Shown here piece after piece: positions 51,520 to 60,873 of a stretch of DNA of 64,000 nucleotides. Within the stretch, counting starts at the first letter, position 1, and each line of letters begins with the position of its first letter. The notes under the pieces are model-generated. The model was not told the origin of the DNA. It ran no database searches and saw only the letters and a list, made by a program, of their open reading frames with translations. Made by a program: the position numbers and the translations under genes. Location: the NCBI GenBank assembly GCA_965221605.1, contig CBDCSK010000013.1:62001-126000 (forward strand), written 5' to 3'. Source of the DNA: Aldehydirespirator sp965221605 (GTDB taxonomy: Bacteria > Actinomycetota > Acidimicrobiia > Acidimicrobiales > Aldehydirespiratoraceae).

Positions 51520-52947
51520 ATGACACGCGCCTCAAGTGCTCGCTCCACGGCCTCAGCGATCGACAGCTCCGGCGGCGAAGTCACATTGGCCGAACTCGTC
51601 GGCGAGTTCGCGGCTTCGATTGCCTTCGAGGATCTGCCCGCGCCTGTGGTGCAGCGGGCCAAGGAACTGGCGCTCGACTGTGTGGGGCTGGCCCTTGTCG
51701 CGGCCCGTGGAGAGATCGGCCGAGTCGGCGGCCAAGCCCTGTCATCGATGGGCGGCACCGGGAACGGGACATGCACCATCATCTGCTCGGACCAGCAGGC
51801 CGCGGCCCGCGACGCGGCCTTCGCCAACGGACTGCTGGTCGGTGCCCTCGATTGGGACGACACCCACCTCGAGGGCGCCTTTCATGCCTCCGCGAGCGCC
51901 TTCCCCAGCTCGTTGGCCATCACCGAGGAGGTCGGCGGATCCGGCGCGGACTTCCTGCTCGGCTACGTGGTGTCCCTAGAGGTAGCGGCCCGCGTGGCCG
52001 CCGCGGCGCGAGACGGCATCCACCAGGCCGGATTCGCCCCGACCGGCGTGGCGACGGCCTTCGGAAGCGCAGCCGGGGCCGCTCAGCTGATGGGCATCTC
52101 AGCGGCCGACAACGCCTCGGCACAGGGCATCGTCGGAAGCTTCGCGGCCGGATTGCTGGAGTTCTTGGAGGCCGGCACATGGACGAAGAACGTGCACGGT
52201 GCCTGGTCCGCCCACTGCGGCATCACCGCGGCCTGCTTGGCGGCGGCCGGATTCAAGGGTCCCTCGACGGTGTATGAGGGCACGTACGGCCTGTACCAGA
52301 CGCACTTGCGGGATCCGGGGGACGAGCTTCGACCACACTTCTTCGCAACCCTCGGACGGGAATGGGAGGTGCTGCGGATCGCCGGCAAGCGATATCCGGT
52401 ATGCCATTTCAGCCAGGCGTTCCTCAACGCGCTCTTCGAGCTGGAGGCCCATCACGGCCTGGTCCTCAGCGACATCGACCGGGTCACGTGCCTCGTGCCT
52501 GAGGGCGTCATCGCCACGATATGTGAGCCGGCGGACAGGCGGACGAAACCGCTGAATGCCCACGACGCCCAGGAGAGCCTCCCCTTCGTGCTGGCCGCAG
52601 CCATCCTGAATGGCGGCTTCACCGAAGTTCAGCTCGCCACCGACGTGGTGCACGACCCACGGGTTCACGAGATGGCGAAGCGGATCTCCTACGAGCCCTA
52701 CCCGGACAGCAAGTTCCCCGACTCCTACGACGGCGAGCTCATAGTCGAGACCGCCGACGGCGCGACTCTGCGCAACCGCAACTTCGCGGACAACCTGGAT
52801 TTCGCGGCCATCGAGGCGAAGTTCCTGGACAACGCCGGCCGGACCATCGGCGCCGAGGCCGGCGCGCGGATCGAGGATGCGGTGATGACCCTCGAGGACA
52901 GCGACGACATCCGCTCCCTCACCGACCTGCTCGGATCGCGGGTGTGA
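51520..52947 (+). CDS. MmgE/PrpD-family protein
   Basis: 475 residues. Typical segments are LALDCVGLALVAARGE, NGLLVGALDWDDTHLEGAFHASASAFPS and KRYPVCHFSQAFLNALFELE. The family contains dehydratases, decarboxylases and epimerases of small di- and tricarboxylic acids. It leads a same-strand series with HyuB, HyuA and a further MmgE/PrpD, so it may act on the ring-opened product of the hydantoinase. AAAGGAAGG precedes the ATG. Confidence 0.92.
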   Translation: MTRASSARSTASAIDSSGGEVTLAELVGEFAASIAFEDLPAPVVQRAKELALDCVGLALVAARGEIGRVGGQALSSMGGTGNGTCTIICSDQQAAARDAAFANGLLVGALDWDDTHLEGAFHASASAFPSSLAITEEVGGSGADFLLGYVVSLEVAARVAAAARDGIHQAGFAPTGVATAFGSAAGAAQLMGISAADNASAQGIVGSFAAGLLEFLEAGTWTKNVHGAWSAHCGITAACLAAAGFKGPSTVYEGTYGLYQTHLRDPGDELRPHFFATLGREWEVLRIAGKRYPVCHFSQAFLNALFELEAHHGLVLSDIDRVTCLVPEGVIATICEPADRRTKPLNAHDAQESLPFVLAAAILNGGFTEVQLATDVVHDPRVHEMAKRISYEPYPDSKFPDSYDGELIVETADGATLRNRNFADNLDFAAIEAKFLDNAGRTIGAEAGARIEDAVMTLEDSDDIRSLTDLLGSRV

Positions 52948-53025
52948 CGGGCTGCCCGAGAGCGAGACTTCAGATGGGGCCCCCTCCCGTGCAGAGACCG
53001 TCGAAGGCGTGACCGAGGCCGAACT

Positions 53026-54720
53026 GTGATCGACCCGATCACGCTGGCAGTGCTCGAGGGAGGGCTGCAATCGGCCATACGCGAGATGCGCGAGGTGCTG
53101 GTCCGATCGGGCCGGTCCCCGATCATCGCCATCTCCACCGATTTCTCCAACTCCATCTTCGATCCCAGCGGCGAGCAGGTCGTGCAGGGCGACGATCAGC
53201 CCGTCCATCTCGGGTCGATGCAAGTGGCGCTGGGCGAGGTCATCCGCTTCTTCGAAGACGACATCTCCGACGGCGATGTGATCTACGTGAACGACCCCAC
53301 CTACGGCGGGGGACACCAGGCCGACATGACCATGATCAAGCCGGTGTACATCGATGGTGATCTGGTGGCATGGGTGGGGACGCGGGCCCATGTGTCGGAC
53401 TCGGGCGGGCCGGTGGCCGGGGGGTACAACCCTCTGGCCCGGGAGATCTACGCCGAGGGGATCCGCATCTCCCCGCTGAAGATCTGGGAGCGGGGGCAGC
53501 TGCGCCGAGACGTGCTGACGATGCTGCTGCTGAACTTGCGCACGCCCGAAGCTCACCGCGGCGACATGGGTGCACAGCTCGGAGCGTTGGGGGTCGCGCA
53601 GCGCCGGCTCGAGTCGCTGAGCGGGTCGCTGGGGACGGCGGCACTCCGCGAGGGCATGACAGCCCTGCTCGACCGGGGCGAGCAGATGGCCCGCCGGACC
53701 ATCGCGTTGCTTCCCGACGGCGTCTACCCGGGCCACGCGTTCCTCGAGAACCCCGCCGGGGACGAGCCCCTCAACATCTGGTCCGAGATCACGGTGGAGG
53801 GCGACCGCCTAGCGGTCGCGCTGCGCGCTTCCCCCCAGATCGACCGCTACTTCAACAGCTACTTCGGCAACTCGATATCGGCGATCTATGCCGGTCTTCT
53901 CACGGTCTTCCCCAAGGACACACCCCACAACGGGGGCGTGTACCGCTGCGTCGACATCGACCTCGGGCCTGACGGCTCGATCGTGAACGCCGTGGAACCC
54001 ACTCCCTCGTCGATGGCCACCTCGACTCCCTTCGACAACATCATGGAGGCGGTCGAGTCGGCACTCGCTCAGGTCGCCCCGGAACGGGCGGTGGCGGGCT
54101 GGTCGCATTTCTGTGGCTCGACCTTCGCAGGGCTCGACTCGCGCACTGGCGAACGCTTCTCGCACCTGTCCACGATGTCGGGGATTGGAGGGGCGGGAGC
54201 GATGTGGCGCACCGACGGCTGGTCGTGCTGCAGCCCGCAGTGCACCTTCGGGGGCATGCGCACCGGCAACGTGGAGGAGATCGAGTTCCGTATCCCCATG
54301 CGAATCCACCGCTTCGAGTTCCGCCCCGACTCCGAAGGCCCCGGCCAGTGGCGGGGCGGCTTCGGGATGGCACTGGAGATGGAGCCGCTAGAGCCGAGGA
54401 TCGTGGTCAGCAACATCGGCGAGGGCTACGTCCTGGCACCGCCCGGGCTGGATGTGCCCGAGGCGTTCGAGCGCGATCGGGCCACATTCGAGCGATCGGT
54501 GCGAAACGCCTCCGGGTCGATGGACGCGATCGTCCCTCACACCGTCATCGACCTGCACGCAGGCCAGGTGCTCGTAAGCGAGAGCCCGGGCGGCGGGGGC
54601 ATCGGAGACCCCCGCCAGCGCGACCGCCGTGCCCTGAGAACCGACATCGAGAACGGGCTGATCAGCCCGGATCGGGCCGTGAGGGTCTACGGCTGGGATC
54701 CTGAGGATCCGGAGGGCTAG
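53026..54720 (+). CDS. hyuB: Hydantoinase B / oxoprolinase B-type subunit
   Basis: 564 residues, normal length. Landmarks are ISTDFSNSIFDPSGEQVVQGD, VNDPTYGGGHQADMTMIKPV, AHVSDSGGPVAGGYN, GGMRTGNVEE, GPGQWRGGFG and the Gly-rich end ESPGGGGIGDP. With HyuA it forms ATP-dependent N-methylhydantoinase, 5-oxoprolinase or acetone-carboxylase-like complexes that open lactam or cyclic-ureide rings. GTG 53026 overlaps a TGA in another frame; HyuA starts three bases after this stop. Confidence 0.95.
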   Translation: MIDPITLAVLEGGLQSAIREMREVLVRSGRSPIIAISTDFSNSIFDPSGEQVVQGDDQPVHLGSMQVALGEVIRFFEDDISDGDVIYVNDPTYGGGHQADMTMIKPVYIDGDLVAWVGTRAHVSDSGGPVAGGYNPLAREIYAEGIRISPLKIWERGQLRRDVLTMLLLNLRTPEAHRGDMGAQLGALGVAQRRLESLSGSLGTAALREGMTALLDRGEQMARRTIALLPDGVYPGHAFLENPAGDEPLNIWSEITVEGDRLAVALRASPQIDRYFNSYFGNSISAIYAGLLTVFPKDTPHNGGVYRCVDIDLGPDGSIVNAVEPTPSSMATSTPFDNIMEAVESALAQVAPERAVAGWSHFCGSTFAGLDSRTGERFSHLSTMSGIGGAGAMWRTDGWSCCSPQCTFGGMRTGNVEEIEFRIPMRIHRFEFRPDSEGPGQWRGGFGMALEMEPLEPRIVVSNIGEGYVLAPPGLDVPEAFERDRATFERSVRNASGSMDAIVPHTVIDLHAGQVLVSESPGGGGIGDPRQRDRRALRTDIENGLISPDRAVRVYGWDPEDPEG

Positions 54721-54723
54721 ACG

Positions 54724-56811
54724 ATGGCCCCGTCGGCGGTTATCGGCATCGATGTCGGCGGCACGTTCACCGATGTCGTGGGGCTCGACCATCGCAACCA
54801 CCTGCTGACCGTCAAGACGCCTTCCAATCCTCGCGACCCCGCCAACGCGGTCCTCGAGGGCATCCGCATGTTCGCCTCCGCCGTCGGCGTCGACACGAGA
54901 CGGCTGCTGAGGGATGCGACGGTCGTGCACGGCACGACGATGGGCATAAACACGCTCATCACCCGCACCGGCGCCAGAACCGGCCTGCTGTGCACCCGCG
55001 GCTTCCGCGACGTGCTCGAGATGCGGGTCGGCTACAAAGAGGAGCGCTACGAACTCGACCTTCCCCCGCCGCAGCCCCTGGTGCCGCGCCGGCACCGCAT
55101 CGGCGTGCGCGAGCGCGTCGACGGCCTCGGCCAGATTGTGCAGCCCCTCTCCGAGCGCGATGTGCAGGCCGCCTGCGAGCAATTCTCAGCCGAGGGCATC
55201 GAAGCAGTCGCCATCTGCTACCTGTGGTCCTTCCTGCACGCCGATCACGAGCAGCGAACCGCGGACATCTGCATGGAGGCGATGCCGGGAGCGTTCGTCA
55301 CCACGTCCTGGGAGGTGCTGCCGGAGATCCGAGAGTACGACCGGGTGAGCACCACCGTGCTCAATGCCTACATAGGCCCACGGGTGGTCAGCTACATCGA
55401 TCAGCTCGAACGGCTGCTGCGGGCGGAGGGCTTGACCGGATCGGTCCTGTATCTACAGAGCCACGGCGGTGTCGCCCATGCCGACGAGGTGACGAGGGTC
55501 CCGGTCCGCACCCTGCTGTCCGGGCCGGCTGCGGGCCCTTCGGTGGCCCGATTCTTCGCGGCCGCGGCCGGTCACCGCAACGCGATCTGCGTCGACATGG
55601 GCGGCACCAGCTTCGACGCCAGCGTCGTCACCGAGGGAACCATCCGCCAGGCACGACCGGTGACGGTGGACGGATTACGAGTGGGGCTGCCCATGGTCGA
55701 CGTCCATTCGGTCGGCGGCGGCGGCGGCTCCATCGCGCATGTGGACGCCGGCATCCTGCGCGTCGGGCCCAGCAGCGCCGGAGCCGTGCCGGGACCCGCC
55801 TGCTACGGCCTCGGCGGCCGGGATCCGACAGTCACCGACGCCAACCTGGCCCTCGGCGTCTACGGGGAGGGACCGATCGCCGGTGACCTCTCGCTGAGCC
55901 TCGGCCCCGCGACCGGGGCACTGGTCGGCCTCGGCACCGAAGTGGGTGTGGAGACCGGTGATGCCGCGGCAGGGATTCGGAGGGTGCTGACGATCGACCT
56001 GGCCCAAGCGGTTCGGGACATCACCGTCGCCGAGGGCCGCGATCCGCGCGACTACGTTCTGATCGCCGGCGGGGGGTCTGGCCCCGCGCACTGCTGTGCC
56101 ATCGCCGACGAGCTCGGGATCACTGAGATCATCGTGCCAAAAGCCGCTTCGACTCTGTGCGCGCTCGGCGCAATCGTCACCGATGTCGTCTACGAGATGC
56201 GGCGCTCGTTCCCGACCCAACTCGGAGCGACGACAGACGCAGCCGCCATCGGCTCGGCCCTCGACCGCCTCGAAGCCGATCTGATCACCCGGCTGCAGGG
56301 GGAGGGACTCGACGAGGTCGATCGCGCTGTCGGCCTGCGATACCGCGAGGACGACCTCCACGTCGAGCACGGCTTCGAGTTGCGCTACCGCGAGCAGCTC
56401 TGGGAGATCATGGTCCCGATCGACAGCGGGGAGGTGGACGACAGCACCCTTGCCTCCGCCGTCGAGGACTTTCACGTCCGCCATCACAATCGGTATGCGT
56501 ACTCGGAGCCGGACACTCCCTGCGAGCTCGTGAGCCTGTCGGTCAGAGCCACGGTGCATCGCCCGCTGCCGGAGATCGACTGGGAACTGGGAGCGTCCTC
56601 GCACTGGCGCCGCTGCGAGGCGCGAGACCTCCGCCTCGGAGCGGATGATGCGGTCGAGGTCGACGTCTTCGAGGGAACCGCTTCGCCTGTGGGTGTGCCG
56701 CTGGCCGGCCCCGCCCTCGTCCGCGAGCCTCTTTGCACCGTGGTGGTCGGACCGGGCTGGACGGCCACGCTCGAGAACCACGGCGCATACGTTCTGCGCA
56801 AGCAGCCGTGA
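54724..56811 (+). CDS. hyuA: Hydantoinase A / oxoprolinase A-type subunit
   Basis: 695 residues. The actin-like ATPase signature GIDVGGTFTDVVGLD is at residues 8-22, then HGTTMGINTLITR, LLSGPAAGPSVARFF, CVDMGGTSFDASVV and GGGSGPAHCCAIADELG. It provides the ATP-dependent activation half of the HyuAB enzyme. It begins three bases after HyuB ends. The ring substrate cannot be told from sequence; hydantoins, oxoproline-like lactams and methylated cyclic ureides are all possible. Confidence 0.95.
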   Translation: MAPSAVIGIDVGGTFTDVVGLDHRNHLLTVKTPSNPRDPANAVLEGIRMFASAVGVDTRRLLRDATVVHGTTMGINTLITRTGARTGLLCTRGFRDVLEMRVGYKEERYELDLPPPQPLVPRRHRIGVRERVDGLGQIVQPLSERDVQAACEQFSAEGIEAVAICYLWSFLHADHEQRTADICMEAMPGAFVTTSWEVLPEIREYDRVSTTVLNAYIGPRVVSYIDQLERLLRAEGLTGSVLYLQSHGGVAHADEVTRVPVRTLLSGPAAGPSVARFFAAAAGHRNAICVDMGGTSFDASVVTEGTIRQARPVTVDGLRVGLPMVDVHSVGGGGGSIAHVDAGILRVGPSSAGAVPGPACYGLGGRDPTVTDANLALGVYGEGPIAGDLSLSLGPATGALVGLGTEVGVETGDAAAGIRRVLTIDLAQAVRDITVAEGRDPRDYVLIAGGGSGPAHCCAIADELGITEIIVPKAASTLCALGAIVTDVVYEMRRSFPTQLGATTDAAAIGSALDRLEADLITRLQGEGLDEVDRAVGLRYREDDLHVEHGFELRYREQLWEIMVPIDSGEVDDSTLASAVEDFHVRHHNRYAYSEPDTPCELVSLSVRATVHRPLPEIDWELGASSHWRRCEARDLRLGADDAVEVDVFEGTASPVGVPLAGPALVREPLCTVVVGPGWTATLENHGAYVLRKQP

Positions 56812-56898
56812 GAGCCCGCAACCAAGCCGGCGCAACGCACCCATGAAGGGGCCCGAGGACCAGAACCGCCGAGTAGACCGGACCGCAAGGAGGAACCG

Positions 56899-58344
56899 AT
56901 GAGCGACAAACTCCAGTACGCCGAGGATCGAATGGTCATAGCCGAGCCGCTCACCGACATTCTGAGTGGATGGGCTGACGAACTCCGCTACGAGGACCTC
57001 CCCGGTGAGGTGGTGGCGGCCGTGAAGCGCACCTGCCTCGATTTCGTTGTGATTGCGCTGGCCGGCGCCAGCGGCCGGGGTGTGGGCGACAGCAGCACCG
57101 ATGGACTGGCGCCGGTTGTCGCTTTCGCCCGGTCGCATCCGGGCCCGGCAACGGTGATGGGTGCCGGCTTCGGCACCATCCCGCAGTACGCGGCACTGGC
57201 GAACGGCGCCTTCGCTCACGCGCTCAACCTCATGGACGTGCACCGCTGGAGCGCCCCGACCCATCTGGGGCCCACCGTCTACGGTGCCGCGTTCGCGGCT
57301 GCCCAGGCCACGAAGGTCGACTTCGAGGCCTTCGCGGTGGGAGTCGCCGTCGGCTTCGAGGCGATCGGCAAGCTCGGCATGGCTCTCAATCCGGGACACG
57401 GCGTGGTCGACAGCACCCAGGCGAACTCGGTGGGCGCCGCGCTTCAGACAGCCAAGGTCCTGGGGCTTCCCCGCAGTCAGATGGCGGACTCGCTGGGGAT
57501 CGCGACCTTCATGGCCTGCGGTGGCACAGTGTCGCTGGAGCTGCTCTCGCCTGGCTACTGGTGCAGGCCACTGCTCAGCGGCTGGCAGGCCAGCGTCGGC
57601 CTCTCGGCCGCGATGCTGGCGGCCGAGGGCCTGCGGGGCTCGCCCCGCATCATTGAGGCGCCCTACGGATTCCTCAACGCCGAGAGCGTGGACCCGGACC
57701 CCGGAGCGCTGCACCGTCTCGGGGAACCGTTCGAGGTGACCCGCACCGGCCTCAAGGTCTTCCCGACAACCCGGTATCTCCACGCCGAGATCGAGGCGAT
57801 GCTCGAGTTGGTTGCCGAACACGATCTCACACCCGACTCCGTCGACGAGATCCTCGTGGAGAAGCCGCGTGCCCTCTACGAGGTGACCGCCTCGGAGGAC
57901 CGCCGAGATCCGCGGGTGGGCGAGGTGGCCAGGCTGAGCACCTACTACGTTGCGGCAGCCGCGCTGGTCCGCAGGAGCCTCTGGCTGGACGCGCTGGAAC
58001 CCCAGAGCCTGGAGGATCCGCAGATCCGCGACACGATGTCCAGAGTTGTCTGCCGGCCCGACGCGGCCCTCGACGCTCTGTTCCCAGAATGCCTCGGCGC
58101 CCGCGTCACGGTTCGTCTCAGCGATGGAAGGCGGGTCTCGAAGGAGGTCCTTCACCCCAAGGGAGAGCCCGAGCGTCCGCTGGACGACGACGAACTCATG
58201 GCGAAGTACGAGGCGCTGTACGAGTACTGCCTGGCCGAGTCCATGCCGCGGGACCGCTTCAGGGAGATCATCGACAGGAGCTTGGCGCTTGAGAACGAGC
58301 CCGACATCGGGGAGTACTTCCGCCTGACAAGCTCGGACCCATGA
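56899..58344 (+). CDS. MmgE/PrpD-family protein
   Basis: 481 residues, the third family member in the window: CLDFVVIALAGASGRG, GAFAHALNLMDVHRWSAPTHLGPTV and RTGLKVFPTTRYLHAEIEAMLELV. It differs from the other two in having MDVHRW instead of the more usual D-D-x-H motif. It follows HyuA by 87 bp with GGAGGAAC before the ATG. It may act on the same product as the first MmgE/PrpD, or the two may form a heteromer. Confidence 0.9.
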   Translation: MSDKLQYAEDRMVIAEPLTDILSGWADELRYEDLPGEVVAAVKRTCLDFVVIALAGASGRGVGDSSTDGLAPVVAFARSHPGPATVMGAGFGTIPQYAALANGAFAHALNLMDVHRWSAPTHLGPTVYGAAFAAAQATKVDFEAFAVGVAVGFEAIGKLGMALNPGHGVVDSTQANSVGAALQTAKVLGLPRSQMADSLGIATFMACGGTVSLELLSPGYWCRPLLSGWQASVGLSAAMLAAEGLRGSPRIIEAPYGFLNAESVDPDPGALHRLGEPFEVTRTGLKVFPTTRYLHAEIEAMLELVAEHDLTPDSVDEILVEKPRALYEVTASEDRRDPRVGEVARLSTYYVAAAALVRRSLWLDALEPQSLEDPQIRDTMSRVVCRPDAALDALFPECLGARVTVRLSDGRRVSKEVLHPKGEPERPLDDDELMAKYEALYEYCLAESMPRDRFREIIDRSLALENEPDIGEYFRLTSSDP

Positions 58345-58350
58345 TGGGCG

Positions 58351-58365
58351 CGCCGGACGCCGGCG
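58351..58365. terminator. Weak hairpin between convergent genes
   Basis: CGCCG (58351-58355) and CGGCG (58361-58365) form a 5-bp stem with a 5-nt loop in the 36-bp gap between two convergent genes. No T-tract follows, so it is only a candidate bidirectional terminator. Confidence 0.25.
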
Positions 58366-58380
58366 ACGAGCACGGTCCGT

Positions 58381-59013
58381 TCAGCCTCGGGGCACGTCCA
58401 GTTGGGTGAGCCGGCCGAGCGCCCGGCCGTCGATGGCCGGAATCCGAGAACCCGGCGCCGCCGACACCCAGAGTCCCTGATCGATCGCCAACAACTCGAC
58501 CCAGGTCGCGGGCGGCGACACGGCGGCGTCGACGCGATCGAACAGGAACGTCGACCGGGTCCGACCCGATCGCAGGACTCGGGCCGGGCCTAGCGGCGAG
58601 TCCATCGCCCGGGCCTCACCCCGCCTGCACACCACCACCTCCGACGAGCGGAAGTCCTCGGGGCTGTGCTCGCTCCGGCGCCAGCGGGCCGGGCCGCCGA
58701 ACCAGGCCAGGGTCAAGCTGCCGGTGCTGGAGGAGTCCGAGCGCAGGTACCCGGCCGGGAACCAGCCGTAGTCGCCCGCCGAGTAGGTCGCCCCGCTCAT
58801 GGCCACCCGGCCTTCTAGGAGGAAGATCTCCTCCGTCGACTCGTAGTAGCCGGAATGGGGCCGGCTCCAGCCGGCGGGGAAGCGGACCAGCACAGAGAAG
58901 GACCTGTCCGGGACGTGGCCGGGAAGCCTCACGACCGTCGGCACCGGCAGGCTGTCGGGGACGTTTTGGCTCTCCCATTCAAGCTCGTCGATCCTCGTCA
59001 CGATCGCATCCAT
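58381..59013 (-). CDS. Cupin-like protein
   Basis: 210 residues from ATG 59013; the longer open frame to 59214 would be translated from repeat copy 6 and is rejected. The first cupin part reads HSGYYESTEEIFLLEGRVAMSG...YSAGDYGWFPAGY, with His/Glu metal-ligand positions. A second, less clear half follows (about 130-205). It resembles ChrR/anti-sigma-type or small-acid-binding cupins. No partner is adjacent: a dispersed repeat lies upstream and a convergent gene downstream. Confidence 0.7.
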   Translation of the reverse strand: MDAIVTRIDELEWESQNVPDSLPVPTVVRLPGHVPDRSFSVLVRFPAGWSRPHSGYYESTEEIFLLEGRVAMSGATYSAGDYGWFPAGYLRSDSSSTGSLTLAWFGGPARWRRSEHSPEDFRSSEVVVCRRGEARAMDSPLGPARVLRSGRTRSTFLFDRVDAAVSPPATWVELLAIDQGLWVSAAPGSRIPAIDGRALGRLTQLDVPRG

Positions 59014-59110
59014 GCCTGCATCCTCGCACCTCCGGCCGTCGGCGTCACCCACGGCCGACCATTCCCGAACCCGTCCCACCGGATGCCGCGCGCCGCGATG
59101 ACACGGCCAA

Positions 59111-59240
59111 GAGGCCGAGCGAGTAGGCGGGATGACACGGCCCATACGACGCGAGGCCGTGGCCCGAGCGGCCCGTGAGCGCAGCGAACAAGAGCGGGAA
59201 AGACCCCGATGCAACGCGACGGGCTTGCACCTACCCGCGC
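59111..59240 (+). repeat. Dispersed intergenic repeat, copy 6
   Basis: A full-length plus-strand copy: GAGGCCGAGCGAGTAGGCGG, CGGCCCATACGACGCGAGG, CCCGAGCGGCCCGTGAGCGC, AGCGAACAAGAGCGGGAAAG, then the right end GCAACGCGACGGGCTTGCAC and CTACCCGCG. It fills the gap between the cupin gene and the thiolase stop, a few bases from the latter. Confidence 0.85.
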
Positions 59241-59245
59241 ACCTC

Positions 59246-60397
59246 CTAGGGCGCCCAGCCCGGACGGCTCAGCACCGCGGTGGCGCCGCTCATGTGAACC
59301 GCTCCGAGGCCGTGAACCAGTGCCGTCTGAGCCTGCGGGACTTGGCGCCGCCCCCCTTCATGACGCAGCTGGGTCACCGCCTCCAGGAGGAGTTCCATGC
59401 CGAGCATGCCGGGATGCCGGTTGGAGAGCCCTCCCCCGCCCGTGTTCAGGGGCGGCCAGCCGCCGGGACGGAGCTTGCCGTCCTCCACGAAGGGCCCCCC
59501 TTCGCCCTTGGGGCAGAAGCCGAGGTCTTCCAATGCGATGAGCACCGCGATCGTGAAGGCGTCGTAGATCTCGAAGACGTCGATGTCCTCTAGCGTGACG
59601 CCTGCGCCATCGAGAGCGCGAGGGCCCGTGAGGGCGGCGGGGCTGGTCACATAGTCGGGCAGACGCGACACGTATCGACTGTCGTGGGTCTCAGCCACGC
59701 TCCACACAAGCACGGGCGAATCGGTGAGATCGGAGGCCATCTCGGGCGAGGTCACGACCAGCGCGCCCGCTCCGTCGGATACCAGACAGCAGTCGAAGCG
59801 GCGCAGCGGCGCACAGATCTCCGGTGACTCGACAACCTGCTCGACACTCAGCGGCCGGGTCTGCCCGGACTGGGGATTCAGCAGGGCCCACTCCCGTGCG
59901 GCCACCGCGATCTCGGCCAGCTGCCGCTGGGTCGTTCCGAATTGCGCCATGTGACGTCGCGCCATCATCGCGAAGCCGGTGAGCGGCCACATCGCACCGT
60001 AGGGCACCTCATAGGCGAGCGGCTCGCTCATGCTCTTGACGAGCCGCCTGCCGTCGGAGCGCTGGGTGCTCGCGTAGGCGATCAGGCCCACGCGGCAGAG
60101 CCCGGCGTCTATGGCCGCGGCCGCGTGGGACAGGTGGGCGATGAACGAGCAGCCGCCGATGTTGGACGAATCGCTGTAGGTGGGACGAATATCGAGGTGG
60201 TCGCCCAGAGTCATCTGGGGAAGGTAGTAGTAGGCGGAGGCTGAGAACAGGCCGTCGATCTGATCCTTGGTCACAGCAGCGTCGCGCATCGCGGCCGCCG
60301 CCGCCTCGGCCATGAGTCCTGCAGGGGTGAGCAGGCCGGAGTCCCGCGAGGGAGCGACCGCGGCGCCCACGATGGCCAGCCGGGGTCCGGCGCTCAT
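59246..60397 (-). CDS. Thiolase-family (SCP-x-like) protein
   Basis: 383 residues with a thiolase fold: AAAAAMRDAAVTKDQIDGLFSA, SNIGGCSFIAHLSHAAAAIDAG, DGAGALVVTSPE, EIYDAFTIAVLIALEDLG and GGLSNRHPGMLG. The canonical nucleophile C-A/S-S-G is not present; a Cys occurs one position off (GGCSF), as seen in actinobacterial lipid-transfer/thiolase-like proteins. It probably acts with the DUF35 protein whose stop overlaps its ATG (ATGA), in acyl-CoA or aldol-type C-C chemistry. Confidence 0.85.
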   Translation of the reverse strand: MSAGPRLAIVGAAVAPSRDSGLLTPAGLMAEAAAAAMRDAAVTKDQIDGLFSASAYYYLPQMTLGDHLDIRPTYSDSSNIGGCSFIAHLSHAAAAIDAGLCRVGLIAYASTQRSDGRRLVKSMSEPLAYEVPYGAMWPLTGFAMMARRHMAQFGTTQRQLAEIAVAAREWALLNPQSGQTRPLSVEQVVESPEICAPLRRFDCCLVSDGAGALVVTSPEMASDLTDSPVLVWSVAETHDSRYVSRLPDYVTSPAALTGPRALDGAGVTLEDIDVFEIYDAFTIAVLIALEDLGFCPKGEGGPFVEDGKLRPGGWPPLNTGGGGLSNRHPGMLGMELLLEAVTQLRHEGGRRQVPQAQTALVHGLGAVHMSGATAVLSRPGWAP

Positions 60398-60873
60398 GCT
60401 GCGAGTTCGACGGGCAGGAACACCGGCACCTGAAAGTCCTCCGCGGCCGCCGCGAAGGCCACCCGCACCTCCATGCCGACCGACACGTCCTCAGGGGCGG
60501 CCATGATCCTGGTCATCATGCGCACGCCTTCCGCCAGTTCGACGATGGCCACCACGTAAGGGGCGGCCTCCTCGAAGCCCGGCGGGAACCGATGATGCAC
60601 GGCATAGGTGAACACGAGCCCGCGGCCCTCCGCCTCCACCCACTCCAGATCGCCGCTGGTGCAGCGGGGACAGACCGCACGGGGGTAGAACACATGCAGG
60701 GCGCACTGCGGGCATCGCTGGATCATGAGCCGTCCCTGCTGGCAGTAATCGAAGTACCGCTGCTCCTCCCCCCGCATCTCGGGCACTGCTCCCCGAAACG
60801 ACAGGGGAGGGCGCGGGACGCCGGTCTCGGGCCCTGCTGAGCGGGGCGGCGCGGGACCGCTCGGACCGCTCAC
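60394..60873 (-). CDS. Zn-ribbon/OB-fold (DUF35) acyl-CoA-associated protein
   Basis: 159 residues. A rubredoxin-like zinc ribbon CPQC...CPRC (about residues 55-72) is followed by an OB-fold (VFTYAVHHRFPPGFEEAAPYVVAIVEL). Such proteins bind acyl-CoA and partner SCP-x/thiolase-like enzymes, as in steroid side-chain aldolases. GTG 60873 overlaps the LLM stop and its own stop overlaps the thiolase ATG, so the three genes are translated together. Confidence 0.88.
   Translation of the reverse strand: MSGPSGPAPPRSAGPETGVPRPPLSFRGAVPEMRGEEQRYFDYCQQGRLMIQRCPQCALHVFYPRAVCPRCTSGDLEWVEAEGRGLVFTYAVHHRFPPGFEEAAPYVVAIVELAEGVRMMTRIMAAPEDVSVGMEVRVAFAAAAEDFQVPVFLPVELAA

Noticed and set aside
55675..58155. 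An 826-codon minus-strand frame opposite HyuA and MmgE/PrpD
   Set aside because: Both plus-strand genes have full family motifs and normal lengths, and the antisense translation has no domain.
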